Assembly: GCF_004519335.1 (NCBI RefSeq)
Contig: NZ_SOZD01000001.1
Coordinates: 682,001 to 746,000, forward strand
Source of the DNA: Jiella endophytica
GTDB taxonomy: Bacteria > Pseudomonadota > Alphaproteobacteria > Rhizobiales > Rhizobiaceae
Direction: 5' to 3'
Length of the DNA: 64,000 nucleotides
The notes under the pieces: model-generated
Seen by the model: the letters and a program-made list of their open reading frames with translations, nothing else
What the model was told of the DNA's origin: nothing
Databases searched by the model: none
Translations under genes and position numbers: made by a program
Shown here: positions 38,089 through 44,856 of the stretch, piece by piece
Layout: each line of letters begins with the position of its first letter
Position numbering within the stretch: the stretch's first letter is position 1

Positions 38089-38765
38089 CGCTGGTGGCCG
38101 AGCTTCAGCGAGCGGTCGATCGCCTCGAAGCGCTTGGCCTCGAGCCGGTCTTCGACGAGGGCGCGGATCTCCGCCGCGATCTCGTCCACCGGCCGGTTGC
38201 CGTCGACGACGACGCAGCGCTCCGGCTCGTCTGTGGCGATCTTCAGGAAGGCCCGCCGCCGCGCCTCCTGGATGCCGGCATCGTCCTTCTCGAAGCGGTC
38301 GGCACCGGCATTGCCACGGCGCTTCTTCGCCCGTTCGCCGCCGATCTCCGCCGGCACGTCAAGGACGATGGTGAGGTCGGGATAGGTGCCGGCGAGCGTC
38401 GCACGCTCCAGCCGTTCGAGCAGCGCGGTATCGCGGTCGCGGCCGGCGAACTGGTAGACCCTCGTGGAATCGTGGAAGCGGTCGCAAAGCACGACCTCGC
38501 CGCGATCGAGCGCCGGGCGGATCAGCTCGGCGACGTGGTCGGCCCGGGCGGCGGCAAAGAGCACCGCCTCCCAGTCCGGCCCGAGTTCCTCGGCGAGGCC
38601 GGACAGGATGATGTGGCGGACCGCCTCGGCGCCCGGCGAGCCGCCAGGCTCACGGGTGATCACCACCTCGTGGCCGCCCGCCCTGAGATGCGCCGCGAGC
38701 CGGGCGATCTGGGTCGACTTGCCGCTGCCCTCGCCGCCCTCGAATGTCACCAGATAGCCCGTCAC
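38085..38765 (-). CDS. tmk: Thymidylate kinase
   Basis: This is a 226-aa dTMP kinase. It has the P-loop VTFEGGEGSGKSTQIARL, the DR(Y/F)H-type motif VVLCDRFHDSTRVYQ and the E-x-G loop TREPGGSPGAEAVR. The lid region GGERAKKRRGNAGADRFEKDD contains basic residues. It is upstream of holB and overlaps it by 4 bp. Confidence 0.95.
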   Translation of the reverse strand: MTGYLVTFEGGEGSGKSTQIARLAAHLRAGGHEVVITREPGGSPGAEAVRHIILSGLAEELGPDWEAVLFAAARADHVAELIRPALDRGEVVLCDRFHDSTRVYQFAGRDRDTALLERLERATLAGTYPDLTIVLDVPAEIGGERAKKRRGNAGADRFEKDDAGIQEARRRAFLKIATDEPERCVVVDGNRPVDEIAAEIRALVEDRLEAKRFEAIDRSLKLGHQR

Positions 38766-38787
38766 CGCAAGCGCAATCCGTCTTTCT

Positions 38788-39999
38788 TCAAAACTGCCTT
38801 ATCCAGCCGAAAGCGAGCTCGCTGACGGCGCCCATGGCGCGATCGGAAAAGCTCCCCGCCGCGACGGCACTGCCGGCCGCCAGCGGCTCGGTCAGCACCG
38901 GTTCGCCATCGACCATGACGTCGAGGCTGGCGACCTCTGCGCCCTTTTCGACCGGCGCCGCGAGCGGCCCGTCATAACGGATCCGCGCCGACAGCCGCTC
39001 GCCCTCCTCTCGCGGCAGCAGCGCTGAAATGTCCTCCGGTGCGACGAGGGACACGCTTCCCGTCTCGCCGCCGAAGACGCCGGCCGATCCGACGACGGCA
39101 CCCTTAGTATAGAGGTGGCGGATTGCAAAGCTTTCGTCCGACCAGTCGAGCAGCCGTCGGGCTTCCTCCGAACGGTCCTTGGAGGTCGCAAGCCCGCTCA
39201 AGGCGAGATAGGTGATCCGGCCGTTGCGGCTGGTGACACCGAGCAGCGCATAGCCCGACGCCTCGGTGTAGCCGGTTTCCATGCCGTCGGCGCCGATGTC
39301 CATCTTCAGGAGCGGATTGCGATTGCGCTGGAAGATGTTGTTCCACTTGAAGTCGGGCTGCGCATAAATCTTGTAGAGCTCGGGATGGGCGGTGCGGATA
39401 TGCCGTGCGAGGGTGACGAGATCGCGCACCGTGACGTGCTGGCCGTCGGCCGGAAGCCCGGTGGGATTGACGAAATGCGACCCCGTCAGCCCGAGTTCGG
39501 CGGCGCGCCGGTTCATCGTCGCGGCAAAATCCTCCTCGGAGCCTGCCATCCCCTCGGCAAGCGCGATGCAGGCGTCGTTGGCCGAATGGACGATGGCGCC
39601 GCGGATGAGGTTTTCCACCGACACGCTGGACTTGACGTCGGCGAACATCGTCGAGGTGCCGGAAGGCGCGCCGCCGGTGCGCCAGGCATGGACGGAAATC
39701 GGGAATTCGGTGTCGAGGGCGAGCTTGCCGCCATCGACCGCCTCGAAGACCACTTCCATGGTCATCATCTTGGCGAGCGATGCCGGCGGAAATGGCTTGT
39801 CCGGATTCTTCTGGAGGAGGATCGTCCCGGTCTCGCCGTCGACGAGCAGCGCCTCCTCGGCCTTGGTCTCCATCGCCGGCGCTTCGTCCGCGGCAGCGGC
39901 GACGCTCGCACCGCCGAGCTGCGCCGTGGCGAGAAGCAGCGCGCCGAGCGCAGCTCCCGAAAGCTGCCGTCGAAAACCGGACATGAGCGTGATCGTCAT
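38788..39999 (-). CDS. D-alanyl-D-alanine carboxypeptidase family protein (PBP5/6-like) with ETG in place of KTG
   Basis: This is a 403-aa periplasmic penicillin-binding protein of the S11 family with a signal peptide (ATAQLGGASVAAAADE). The nucleophile motif S-x-x-K is in FPPASLAKMMTMEVVF, and S-x-N is in HSANDACIALAEGMAG. The third motif, normally K-T-G, reads GADGMETGYTEASGY, so glutamate replaces the lysine. A PBP5-type C-terminal beta domain follows (residues about 300-380), and the end (VSELAFGWIRQF) is a plausible amphipathic anchor. It should trim peptidoglycan pentapeptides if active. Loss of the KTG lysine leaves activity uncertain. Confidence 0.88.
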   Translation of the reverse strand: MTITLMSGFRRQLSGAALGALLLATAQLGGASVAAAADEAPAMETKAEEALLVDGETGTILLQKNPDKPFPPASLAKMMTMEVVFEAVDGGKLALDTEFPISVHAWRTGGAPSGTSTMFADVKSSVSVENLIRGAIVHSANDACIALAEGMAGSEEDFAATMNRRAAELGLTGSHFVNPTGLPADGQHVTVRDLVTLARHIRTAHPELYKIYAQPDFKWNNIFQRNRNPLLKMDIGADGMETGYTEASGYALLGVTSRNGRITYLALSGLATSKDRSEEARRLLDWSDESFAIRHLYTKGAVVGSAGVFGGETGSVSLVAPEDISALLPREEGERLSARIRYDGPLAAPVEKGAEVASLDVMVDGEPVLTEPLAAGSAVAAGSFSDRAMGAVSELAFGWIRQF

Positions 40000-40104
40000 C
40001 GTTCCAGTTAGCTTTCGGCGGCGTCTCGACGCAAGCGGCGACGGCGATCGCTCACGCGAACGAGATGGCTTTTCCCGTCGAATCGTTCAGACGACGCCGA
40101 AGGA

Positions 40105-41232
40105 TCAGTCGCGGACGACGAAGGCATCCTTGGCGCCGACCTTCCACAGCCGCTCGAGCAGCATGTCGGTATCGACCCCGGCCTTGACGGCGATGCGGGC
40201 GGAATTTGCCCCCTCCACCGGCTCGATGGTGAGCAGGCCCTCGCCCGTCGCGACCGCCCTCACCCGTGCAAGCAGCGCATCGTCGATGAGGCCGAGGGCA
40301 ATCGTCTCGTCGCCGTCCACGGGGACAGCGTCCTTCGCTGCGGCAAGGCCGGCGAGAGCCTCAGCAGCGCCGCCGCCGGTGGTTTCCCCGGCAAAGGAGT
40401 TGCGGAACAGCGAGGCACCGAAATTGCCGCCTGAGGAGGCAGGCCGCATCATCGGCACCGGCGCACCGGGCGCCGCAACGCCCGGCAGGTCGTCGCCATA
40501 GGCGTTGGCCATCGCGGCACCGTCCGAGAGCGGCCGCTGCGAGATGGCCGAAGCGACCATCACGCTGTCCGGCACGTGGCCGGGCATCGTCTGACCGCCG
40601 TCGCCGGGCTCGAAACTCGCCATCAGCATCTTGGTGTCGTCCCCTTCGAGGGGCGCGCGGCCGACATATTCGACCTTCACGTCGGCGGTGCCGGCCGAAC
40701 GGAAGCCGAGCAGCTCGGCGGCCTCGGCGGAAAGGTCGATCTCGCGGCCATGGGCGTAAGGCCCGCGGTCGTTGACCCGCACCATCAGCTTGCTGCCGTT
40801 GTCGAGATTGGTGACCATCGCATAGGACGGCAGCGGGAAGGTCTTGTGAGCGGCCGAAAGGCCGTGCATGTCGTAGACTTCGCCATTGGCCGTGAGCCGG
40901 CCGTGGAAGTTCGGGCCGTACCAGGAGGCCTTGCCGGACTTCACATAGCCCGGCTGCTCCTTCGGATAATACCACTTGCCGCGCACCTTGTAGGGCTTGC
41001 CGACCTGGTCGCGACCGCCGCCCTTTCGAACGCGCTTCAGATTGGTCACCCGCGGGCTCGCCGGCACCCCGAAGGTGCGGCTGTCGAACTTCACCGAGGT
41101 CGACAGCTCGGCGAGCTGTTCGAGCGGCGACTCCGCATCGGACCCGCTGCCCTGGCAGCCCACGAGCAGCGTCGTCAGACCGACGACGCACAAGCCGGCC
41201 GCCCGTCGGCCGACGCCCCCTCTCTCCAGCAT
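40105..41232 (-). CDS. rlpA: RlpA-like septal ring lytic transglycosylase lipoprotein
   Basis: This is a 375-aa lipoprotein with a lipobox LLVGC after a hydrophobic leader. Residues of about 90-180 are a double-psi beta-barrel domain (SGKASWYGPNFHGRLTANGE, then MVRVNDRGPYAHGREIDLS). It retains the Glu and Asp/His residues expected of RlpA glycosidases that cleave denuded glycan strands. A disordered Gly/Ala/Pro linker follows. The last 60 residues (RIAVKAGVDTDMLLERLW) may form a reduced SPOR-like domain. The start at 41232 is preferred to an ATG 126 nt upstream because the leader begins there. Confidence 0.85.
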   Translation of the reverse strand: MLERGGVGRRAAGLCVVGLTTLLVGCQGSGSDAESPLEQLAELSTSVKFDSRTFGVPASPRVTNLKRVRKGGGRDQVGKPYKVRGKWYYPKEQPGYVKSGKASWYGPNFHGRLTANGEVYDMHGLSAAHKTFPLPSYAMVTNLDNGSKLMVRVNDRGPYAHGREIDLSAEAAELLGFRSAGTADVKVEYVGRAPLEGDDTKMLMASFEPGDGGQTMPGHVPDSVMVASAISQRPLSDGAAMANAYGDDLPGVAAPGAPVPMMRPASSGGNFGASLFRNSFAGETTGGGAAEALAGLAAAKDAVPVDGDETIALGLIDDALLARVRAVATGEGLLTIEPVEGANSARIAVKAGVDTDMLLERLWKVGAKDAFVVRD

Positions 41233-41655
41233 GACACCCCCGCCATTTTTCGTTCTTGGTTTTGTTGTCTTCGCGGCAGCAAAGTGGCGTCCCCACGCCC
41301 TTTTGCGACCCATCACGTCATTGCAACGAGGATGTAACAAAAGGTCCCAATCAGGCAATCATAGGGTCGTTAACCATCTGATCGCGTTGACGGGATTGCG
41401 CATATTGACTGTTGCCTGGCGGTCACGGCGGTTAAATTGTCCCGGTTTTTGCAGGACTTTGCGAGGGATCGCCGGTCCATTCGGCGAAGGCGTTGAAATC
41501 GCTTGGCCGACAGGGCGATCGACAGCGCGCCGCGGCTGTGGAGGCGGTTCGATCGCGGCAAAAATCATGGCAAAATTGCGTCTGTTGCCTTGTTTTGGCC
41601 GCAAATGATTGCGGCAGGAGCTTGTCCGAATCTGGGATCACAAATTGTTACAAAG

Positions 41656-41687
41656 AGCCGAAGGCCGGAATCCTGGCGCCTTCGGCT
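41656..41687. repeat. 10-bp inverted repeat before tRNA-Ser fragment
   Basis: A perfect 10-bp inverted repeat (AGCCGAAGGC / GCCTTCGGCT) with a 12-nt loop lies 50 bp upstream of the truncated tRNA-Ser. There is no T-run after it on either strand. It is the only structure I see in the 504-bp gap between rlpA and the tRNA fragment. Confidence 0.5.
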
Positions 41688-41736
41688 GAGATCGCCTTGC
41701 AAGGACGCCATCGACCCGGGTAAGCAGGCTTCACGT

Positions 41737-41775
41737 GGATGGGTGGCCGAGCGGTTGAAGGCACCGGTCTTGAAA
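41737..41775 (+). pseudogene. tRNA-Ser(UGA) 5' half, stranded by integration
   Basis: These 39 nt are the 5' half of a serine tRNA: acceptor strand GGATGGG, D-arm TGGCCGAGCGGTTGAAGGC, and anticodon stem and loop up to CTTGAAA. The sequence after that diverges into prophage DNA, so no 3' half exists here. GGATGGG would pair perfectly with CCCATCC at the 3' end of the intact tRNA at 60062-60151, so this is probably the native host 5' half. Confidence 0.85.
41763..41775. other. attL core
   Basis: The 13-bp sequence ACCGGTCTTGAAA is repeated exactly at 60088-60100. It covers the anticodon stem and loop of tRNA-Ser. The flanking bases differ at both ends, so this is the identity core of the attachment site. 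The distance between cores is 18,325 bp. Confidence 0.85.
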
Positions 41776-41882
41776 TTCGGTCGCGGCCGTTTTCAGCCGT
41801 CGCGGTGTGTACCGAAACCCCCTGCTTTATCAGGCTTTCGCGCTGTTGCTATCCCTGATCGTCTTGCCCAATCTCGTGTCGT

Positions 41883-41913
41883 GCTACCGAGTTGGGTAGC
41901 AAAATGGTAGCAA
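41883..41913. repeat. Left integrase arm-type sites
   Basis: Two direct copies of GGTAGCAA lie at 41895-41902 and 41906-41913, exactly 11 bp apart, with an inverted GCTACC at 41883-41888. The same pair, also 11 bp apart, occurs inside the right end at 59990-59997 and 60001-60008. Matching repeats about 80-140 bp inside each att core are what is expected of arm-binding sites for a tyrosine integrase. Confidence 0.6.
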
Positions 41914-41961
41914 GGTGTTCGCCGGCTGTTCCCGGCAGATCCACGCTAAATGGAATGCGAC

Positions 41962-42147
41962 ATGCCTCGAACAGCCGCCACGATCACGCAGGCCGACGTT
42001 GTGCGGACGATCCGCGCGGCGAAGCAGGCTGGTGCGGTGGAGGTCGAGATCCGACCGGACGGGACCATGATCGTTCATCTCAAGGAGCGACCGCCCCTCG
42101 CTGCGACTAAGCCAACGCTTTCGTGGCCCAAGGACGTGGTGCTCTGA
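41962..42147 (+). CDS. Small prophage protein, unknown
   Basis: This is a 61-aa protein beginning MPRTAATITQADVVRTIRAAK. It is followed by VEVEIRPDGTMIVHL, a short helix then two strands, a layout common in small proteins of rhizobial prophages. The start may be this ATG or the in-frame ATG at 41950. Neither has a strong ribosome-binding site. It is the first gene inside the left end and reads inward. The function is unknown. Confidence 0.55.
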   Translation: MPRTAATITQADVVRTIRAAKQAGAVEVEIRPDGTMIVHLKERPPLAATKPTLSWPKDVVL

Positions 42148-42198
42148 AAGATGAAGCGCTGCGTCGGTGCTCCCGTTGGGCAACATTAGGAGGTGCAT

Positions 42199-42405
42199 AT
42201 GCCTATGAGTGAAAAATTCGAAGTGAAGGAAGGCACCAAGTTCACGTTTCACGTCGAGGTGCCCCTAACCCGGCTATCCGTAGCGTTTGCAGACGGGTCC
42301 CAAGTTTCCGCGATTCTTGCTGACGGACAAACCCTAGAGGTTCAGGCCGGACGGATGGGATGCGATGTGACGATAGACGATGCAGACCTAGATCCGTCAG
42401 CGTGA
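42199..42405 (+). CDS. Small prophage protein, unknown
   Basis: This is a 68-aa protein starting MPMSEKFEVKEGTKFTFHVE with a strong AGGAGG 5 nt upstream of ATG 42199; ATG at 42205 is an alternative. It is mostly short beta-type segments and ends acidic (DDADLDPSA). Base composition is lower in GC than the host genes. I do not recognise it. It belongs to a rightward group of three small genes at the left end, a usual place for cargo genes. Confidence 0.6.
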   Translation: MPMSEKFEVKEGTKFTFHVEVPLTRLSVAFADGSQVSAILADGQTLEVQAGRMGCDVTIDDADLDPSA

Positions 42406-42458
42406 CACTTCGTTTCACGCGCCCTTCCCTCTAAAACGGTCGAGCAGTGGAGGTAGAC

Positions 42459-42848
42459 ATGAAAATTCAGCGCCTCACTCACGGGGATTACGATCCAGAA
42501 ACGAAGGTTCTTCTTCTGCGAGGATGAACTGCCGACCAAGGAGATGTGGATGTAGAGATACCTATAGAAGACTATACAGTCTTCCTTGCTTCGTTGGTTT
42601 CCATCTTCCAGGAGAAAAAGAGTTCGCTCGGTGGGCCTCAAACGCTAATCGCGCAAAATCTTGGATTTGGAATCCACGATAGTCTTGGCGGGGCGAGACT
42701 TCGGTTTTCATTTACGTGCGGGGCGATGGTTCTATCATTCTCTGTGGCAATCCCAACGACAGATCCTGTCAGAATTCTAGCGATACAGAGCCATCTGGAG
42801 CAAGCGCTAGGTGAAATACTCCAGGACGGCCCCGCGACAAAGAACTGA
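42459..42848 (+). pseudogene. Small prophage gene interrupted by an in-frame TGA
   Basis: An ATG at 42459 with GGAGG upstream opens a frame encoding MKIQRLTHGDYDPETKVLL. It stops at TGA 42525-42527 after 22 codons. The same frame then continues for 107 codons (TADQGDVDVEIPIEDYTVF and onward) to 42848. A GTG at 42546 could restart translation, but AAGGAG lies only 2 nt before it. The simplest reading is a 129-codon gene broken by a nonsense mutation or a sequencing error. The intact protein would be an unknown alpha/beta domain. Confidence 0.6.
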
Positions 42849-42866
42849 CGTGAATCTACAACGCCC

Positions 42867-43838
42867 TCACGCCGCCTTGGCGCACACCATCTGATCGAAC
42901 AGCCGGGGCGTCAGATAGATGACCTCGCCGGGCTGCATCGCAGCGGCTTTGCGCAGCCGATATCGTCTCCCTTGCATGCGCTTCATGCAGCGTTGCGAGC
43001 AATAGATCGACCGATCGGACCTTGGCGTGAAATTCTCGCCGCAGAGGTCACACTGTCTGACGATATGCGCCAAGCTTTCGCGCGTCTTCTGCCATCGGGC
43101 ATGCTGTTTGCACGCAAGAGAGCAATAGGTCTGCTCTCGTCGCAGGGGCCTGCAGGTTTTGCCACATTGCTGGCAAGTGATCTCGGGAAGCCGGACGCGG
43201 GCGGCAACACATTTCGGAGAGCAGAAGCGAGAGCCTGCGTGCTCGCCATGGAATGGCTTGCCACAGTATTCGCATGGCCGAGGCGGGGTCTTTGCCCTCA
43301 GAACCATCCGATAAGCCTGCCGCAGGACGGTTCCCACATACGCGTCTGACTTTGCATCACGGTGCAGGAGTGCGGACTTCGCGCATTCCACTGAACAGAA
43401 ACGCGACCGCTTGCTCCGCCCCGCGTCATCCATCGGCCCGCGGCACCACGCGCAATATTCGGCGCCGTCCGCATAATCCGGTTGCCCCTCTTCCCAGGTC
43501 GGGCGCGGCACCCCGAATCGCTTCAATGCCTCATCGACAATCTCTTTGGCTTCGCGGTCGGCTTGGCGCCAGCCGTGACCATCCATGCATAGCGCTGATC
43601 GAACACCGTGCCGCGCCGGCCCTTCGTTTTCGAACGGTGTCAGATGGAATCCCGTCATGCCATCAAAGAGGCGATCGACGAGACTTTGCCGGCGAGATCC
43701 ACTGATGATCGGCTTGGTCTTACGGGAACCCGGCAGCGTCACCTGCGTCTCGGAGCTGTACCGGAAGCTGGACATCCCGGTGAAAAGCCCGTGCTTATAG
43801 AAGTGATGATCGCGACCGCGAGGTTTCCCTATCGTCAT
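42867..43838 (-). CDS. Four-zinc-knuckle protein of the prophage
   Basis: This is a 323-aa protein whose C-terminal 200 residues hold four tandem CxxC...CxxxC units. Each runs from a pair such as CAWC, CEYC, CQQC or CDLC to a second pair in FCSVEC, FCSPKC, YCSLAC or YCSQRC, with about 13-17 residues between. They look like small treble-clef or MYM-like knuckles. The N-terminus GKPRGRDHHFYKHGLF resembles the KHG opening of some phage DNA-binding proteins. The end is basic (RMQGRRYRLRKA). It is the last gene of the leftward unit, just after the tail genes. I infer nucleic-acid binding, but the function is unknown. M22 at 43775 is an alternative start. Confidence 0.7.
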   Translation of the reverse strand: MTIGKPRGRDHHFYKHGLFTGMSSFRYSSETQVTLPGSRKTKPIISGSRRQSLVDRLFDGMTGFHLTPFENEGPARHGVRSALCMDGHGWRQADREAKEIVDEALKRFGVPRPTWEEGQPDYADGAEYCAWCRGPMDDAGRSKRSRFCSVECAKSALLHRDAKSDAYVGTVLRQAYRMVLRAKTPPRPCEYCGKPFHGEHAGSRFCSPKCVAARVRLPEITCQQCGKTCRPLRREQTYCSLACKQHARWQKTRESLAHIVRQCDLCGENFTPRSDRSIYCSQRCMKRMQGRRYRLRKAAAMQPGEVIYLTPRLFDQMVCAKAA

Positions 43839-43841
43839 GGC

Positions 43842-44492
43842 TCAAAGCTTCTGTACCGCCGAAAAGCTCAGACGGCTCGTCAGGGCTGTGACGGTCTCTG
43901 CATCGAGCGAGTTGGGCCGCAGGATGCACTTCATCGCTGGGTGCAGGAGTGTCACCGGAAGGCCCACGGACGCCCCAAGCGGGACGAACGGACGGATTTC
44001 AAAGAGCGCGGTCGTGCCGGAGCTGTTGCCGGCAATCGCCGTCTCGACAATGCGGTGGAATGCCCGTCGCGCCGGTGTGCCGTAGTCGAAGCACAGGAAG
44101 TCGCCAAAGCTCAGCGTGTACAGTCCCGGCAAGCCGGTGAGGCTGATCGAGCGGCCGTTGGAACTGATCGAATTGATGGTCGGGGTCGCGCCGCCGAGCT
44201 TCGACCCGTCCGGATCGTATTGCGGGAATCGGCGCTTCGGGTCGACGAGATAGAAGGGGTTGATCGAGCCGTTCAGGCTTTCGAGGCGGGCCTGCAGCCT
44301 GTCGATCTCGTCGTGATATCGCTCGGCCGTCGTCACGTCCGCGGTCCACAGGGACGGCGCCAGTTCGGTGGCCAGGATCTGCCCGGAGCCCATGCCCGAA
44401 ATTTCCTGGTTATCCTGTGCCACCCATTTCACGGAGGCGATCGGCAGGAGGTCGGACAGAAGCGAACGATCGAGGGGGAAGGTCAGGGTCAT
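43842..44492 (-). CDS. Prophage tail-region protein, unknown
   Basis: This is a 216-aa protein starting MTLTFPLDRSLLSDLLPIAS, with a central beta-rich segment (SISLTGLPGLYTLSFGDFLCFDYG). I recognise it as similar in style to a protein found after the tape measure in rhizobial siphoprophages, but I cannot name a domain. Its place directly after the tape measure and a small protein suggests a distal tail or tail-completion role. The start at 44492 is 11 nt downstream of the previous stop. The longer upstream frame has no similarity. Confidence 0.6.
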   Translation of the reverse strand: MTLTFPLDRSLLSDLLPIASVKWVAQDNQEISGMGSGQILATELAPSLWTADVTTAERYHDEIDRLQARLESLNGSINPFYLVDPKRRFPQYDPDGSKLGGATPTINSISSNGRSISLTGLPGLYTLSFGDFLCFDYGTPARRAFHRIVETAIAGNSSGTTALFEIRPFVPLGASVGLPVTLLHPAMKCILRPNSLDAETVTALTSRLSFSAVQKL

Positions 44493-44502
44493 CGCGGATT
44501 CC

Positions 44503-44856
44503 TCATGCGAACACTGCGTCGAACATGGCGGGTGAAAGCGGCTGGCTGGACGTCCGCGGGGCGGCGCCGGGCTGCTGTCCATCGGACTGCTGACGGCGAG
44601 CACGGGCCATCCAGGCGTCCTCCATCTTGCGGAGGACGGCGACATGCCGGGGCTCCAGCGGCAGCCGGTTCATCCGGGCATAGGCCTCGATCTCGGCGTA
44701 GCTGATCGGGTCCGGCCCGGCCATGCTGTAGCGACGGGCCTGGTGAAGGTCGACGAACCACGACCATAGGAGCCTGCCAGCCTCCGGCACGCGGGGCTTG
44801 TCCTGCGTCACCGCGGCGACGAGCTGCCGCTCCAGCCTCTGCATGGCGGGCGTCAT
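44503..44856 (-). CDS. Phage protein, possible tail assembly chaperone-like
   Basis: This is a 117-aa protein with an N-terminal helix and the segment GPDPISYAEIEAYARMNRLPLEPRHVAVLRKMEDAWM. That segment is frequent in small tail-region proteins of alphaproteobacterial phages and resembles the C-terminal part of tail assembly chaperones. It overlaps the tape-measure stop by 4 bp (ATGA). A chaperone would be expected before, not after, the tape measure, so the name is tentative. Confidence 0.6.
   Translation of the reverse strand: MTPAMQRLERQLVAAVTQDKPRVPEAGRLLWSWFVDLHQARRYSMAGPDPISYAEIEAYARMNRLPLEPRHVAVLRKMEDAWMARARRQQSDGQQPGAAPRTSSQPLSPAMFDAVFA

Noticed and set aside
41359-41641. Minus-strand frames of about 80 aa between rlpA and the tRNA fragment
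   Set aside because: They are mutually overlapping in several frames, without signals. The tRNA fragment explains the downstream part.
41737-41830. Left tRNA-Ser fragment as a second functional tRNA
   Set aside because: The sequence after the anticodon loop cannot form a T-arm or pair with the acceptor strand.
42525-42527. TGA as a selenocysteine codon
   Set aside because: No SECIS-like hairpin is visible right after it, and nothing suggests a selenoprotein family. A nonsense change is simpler.
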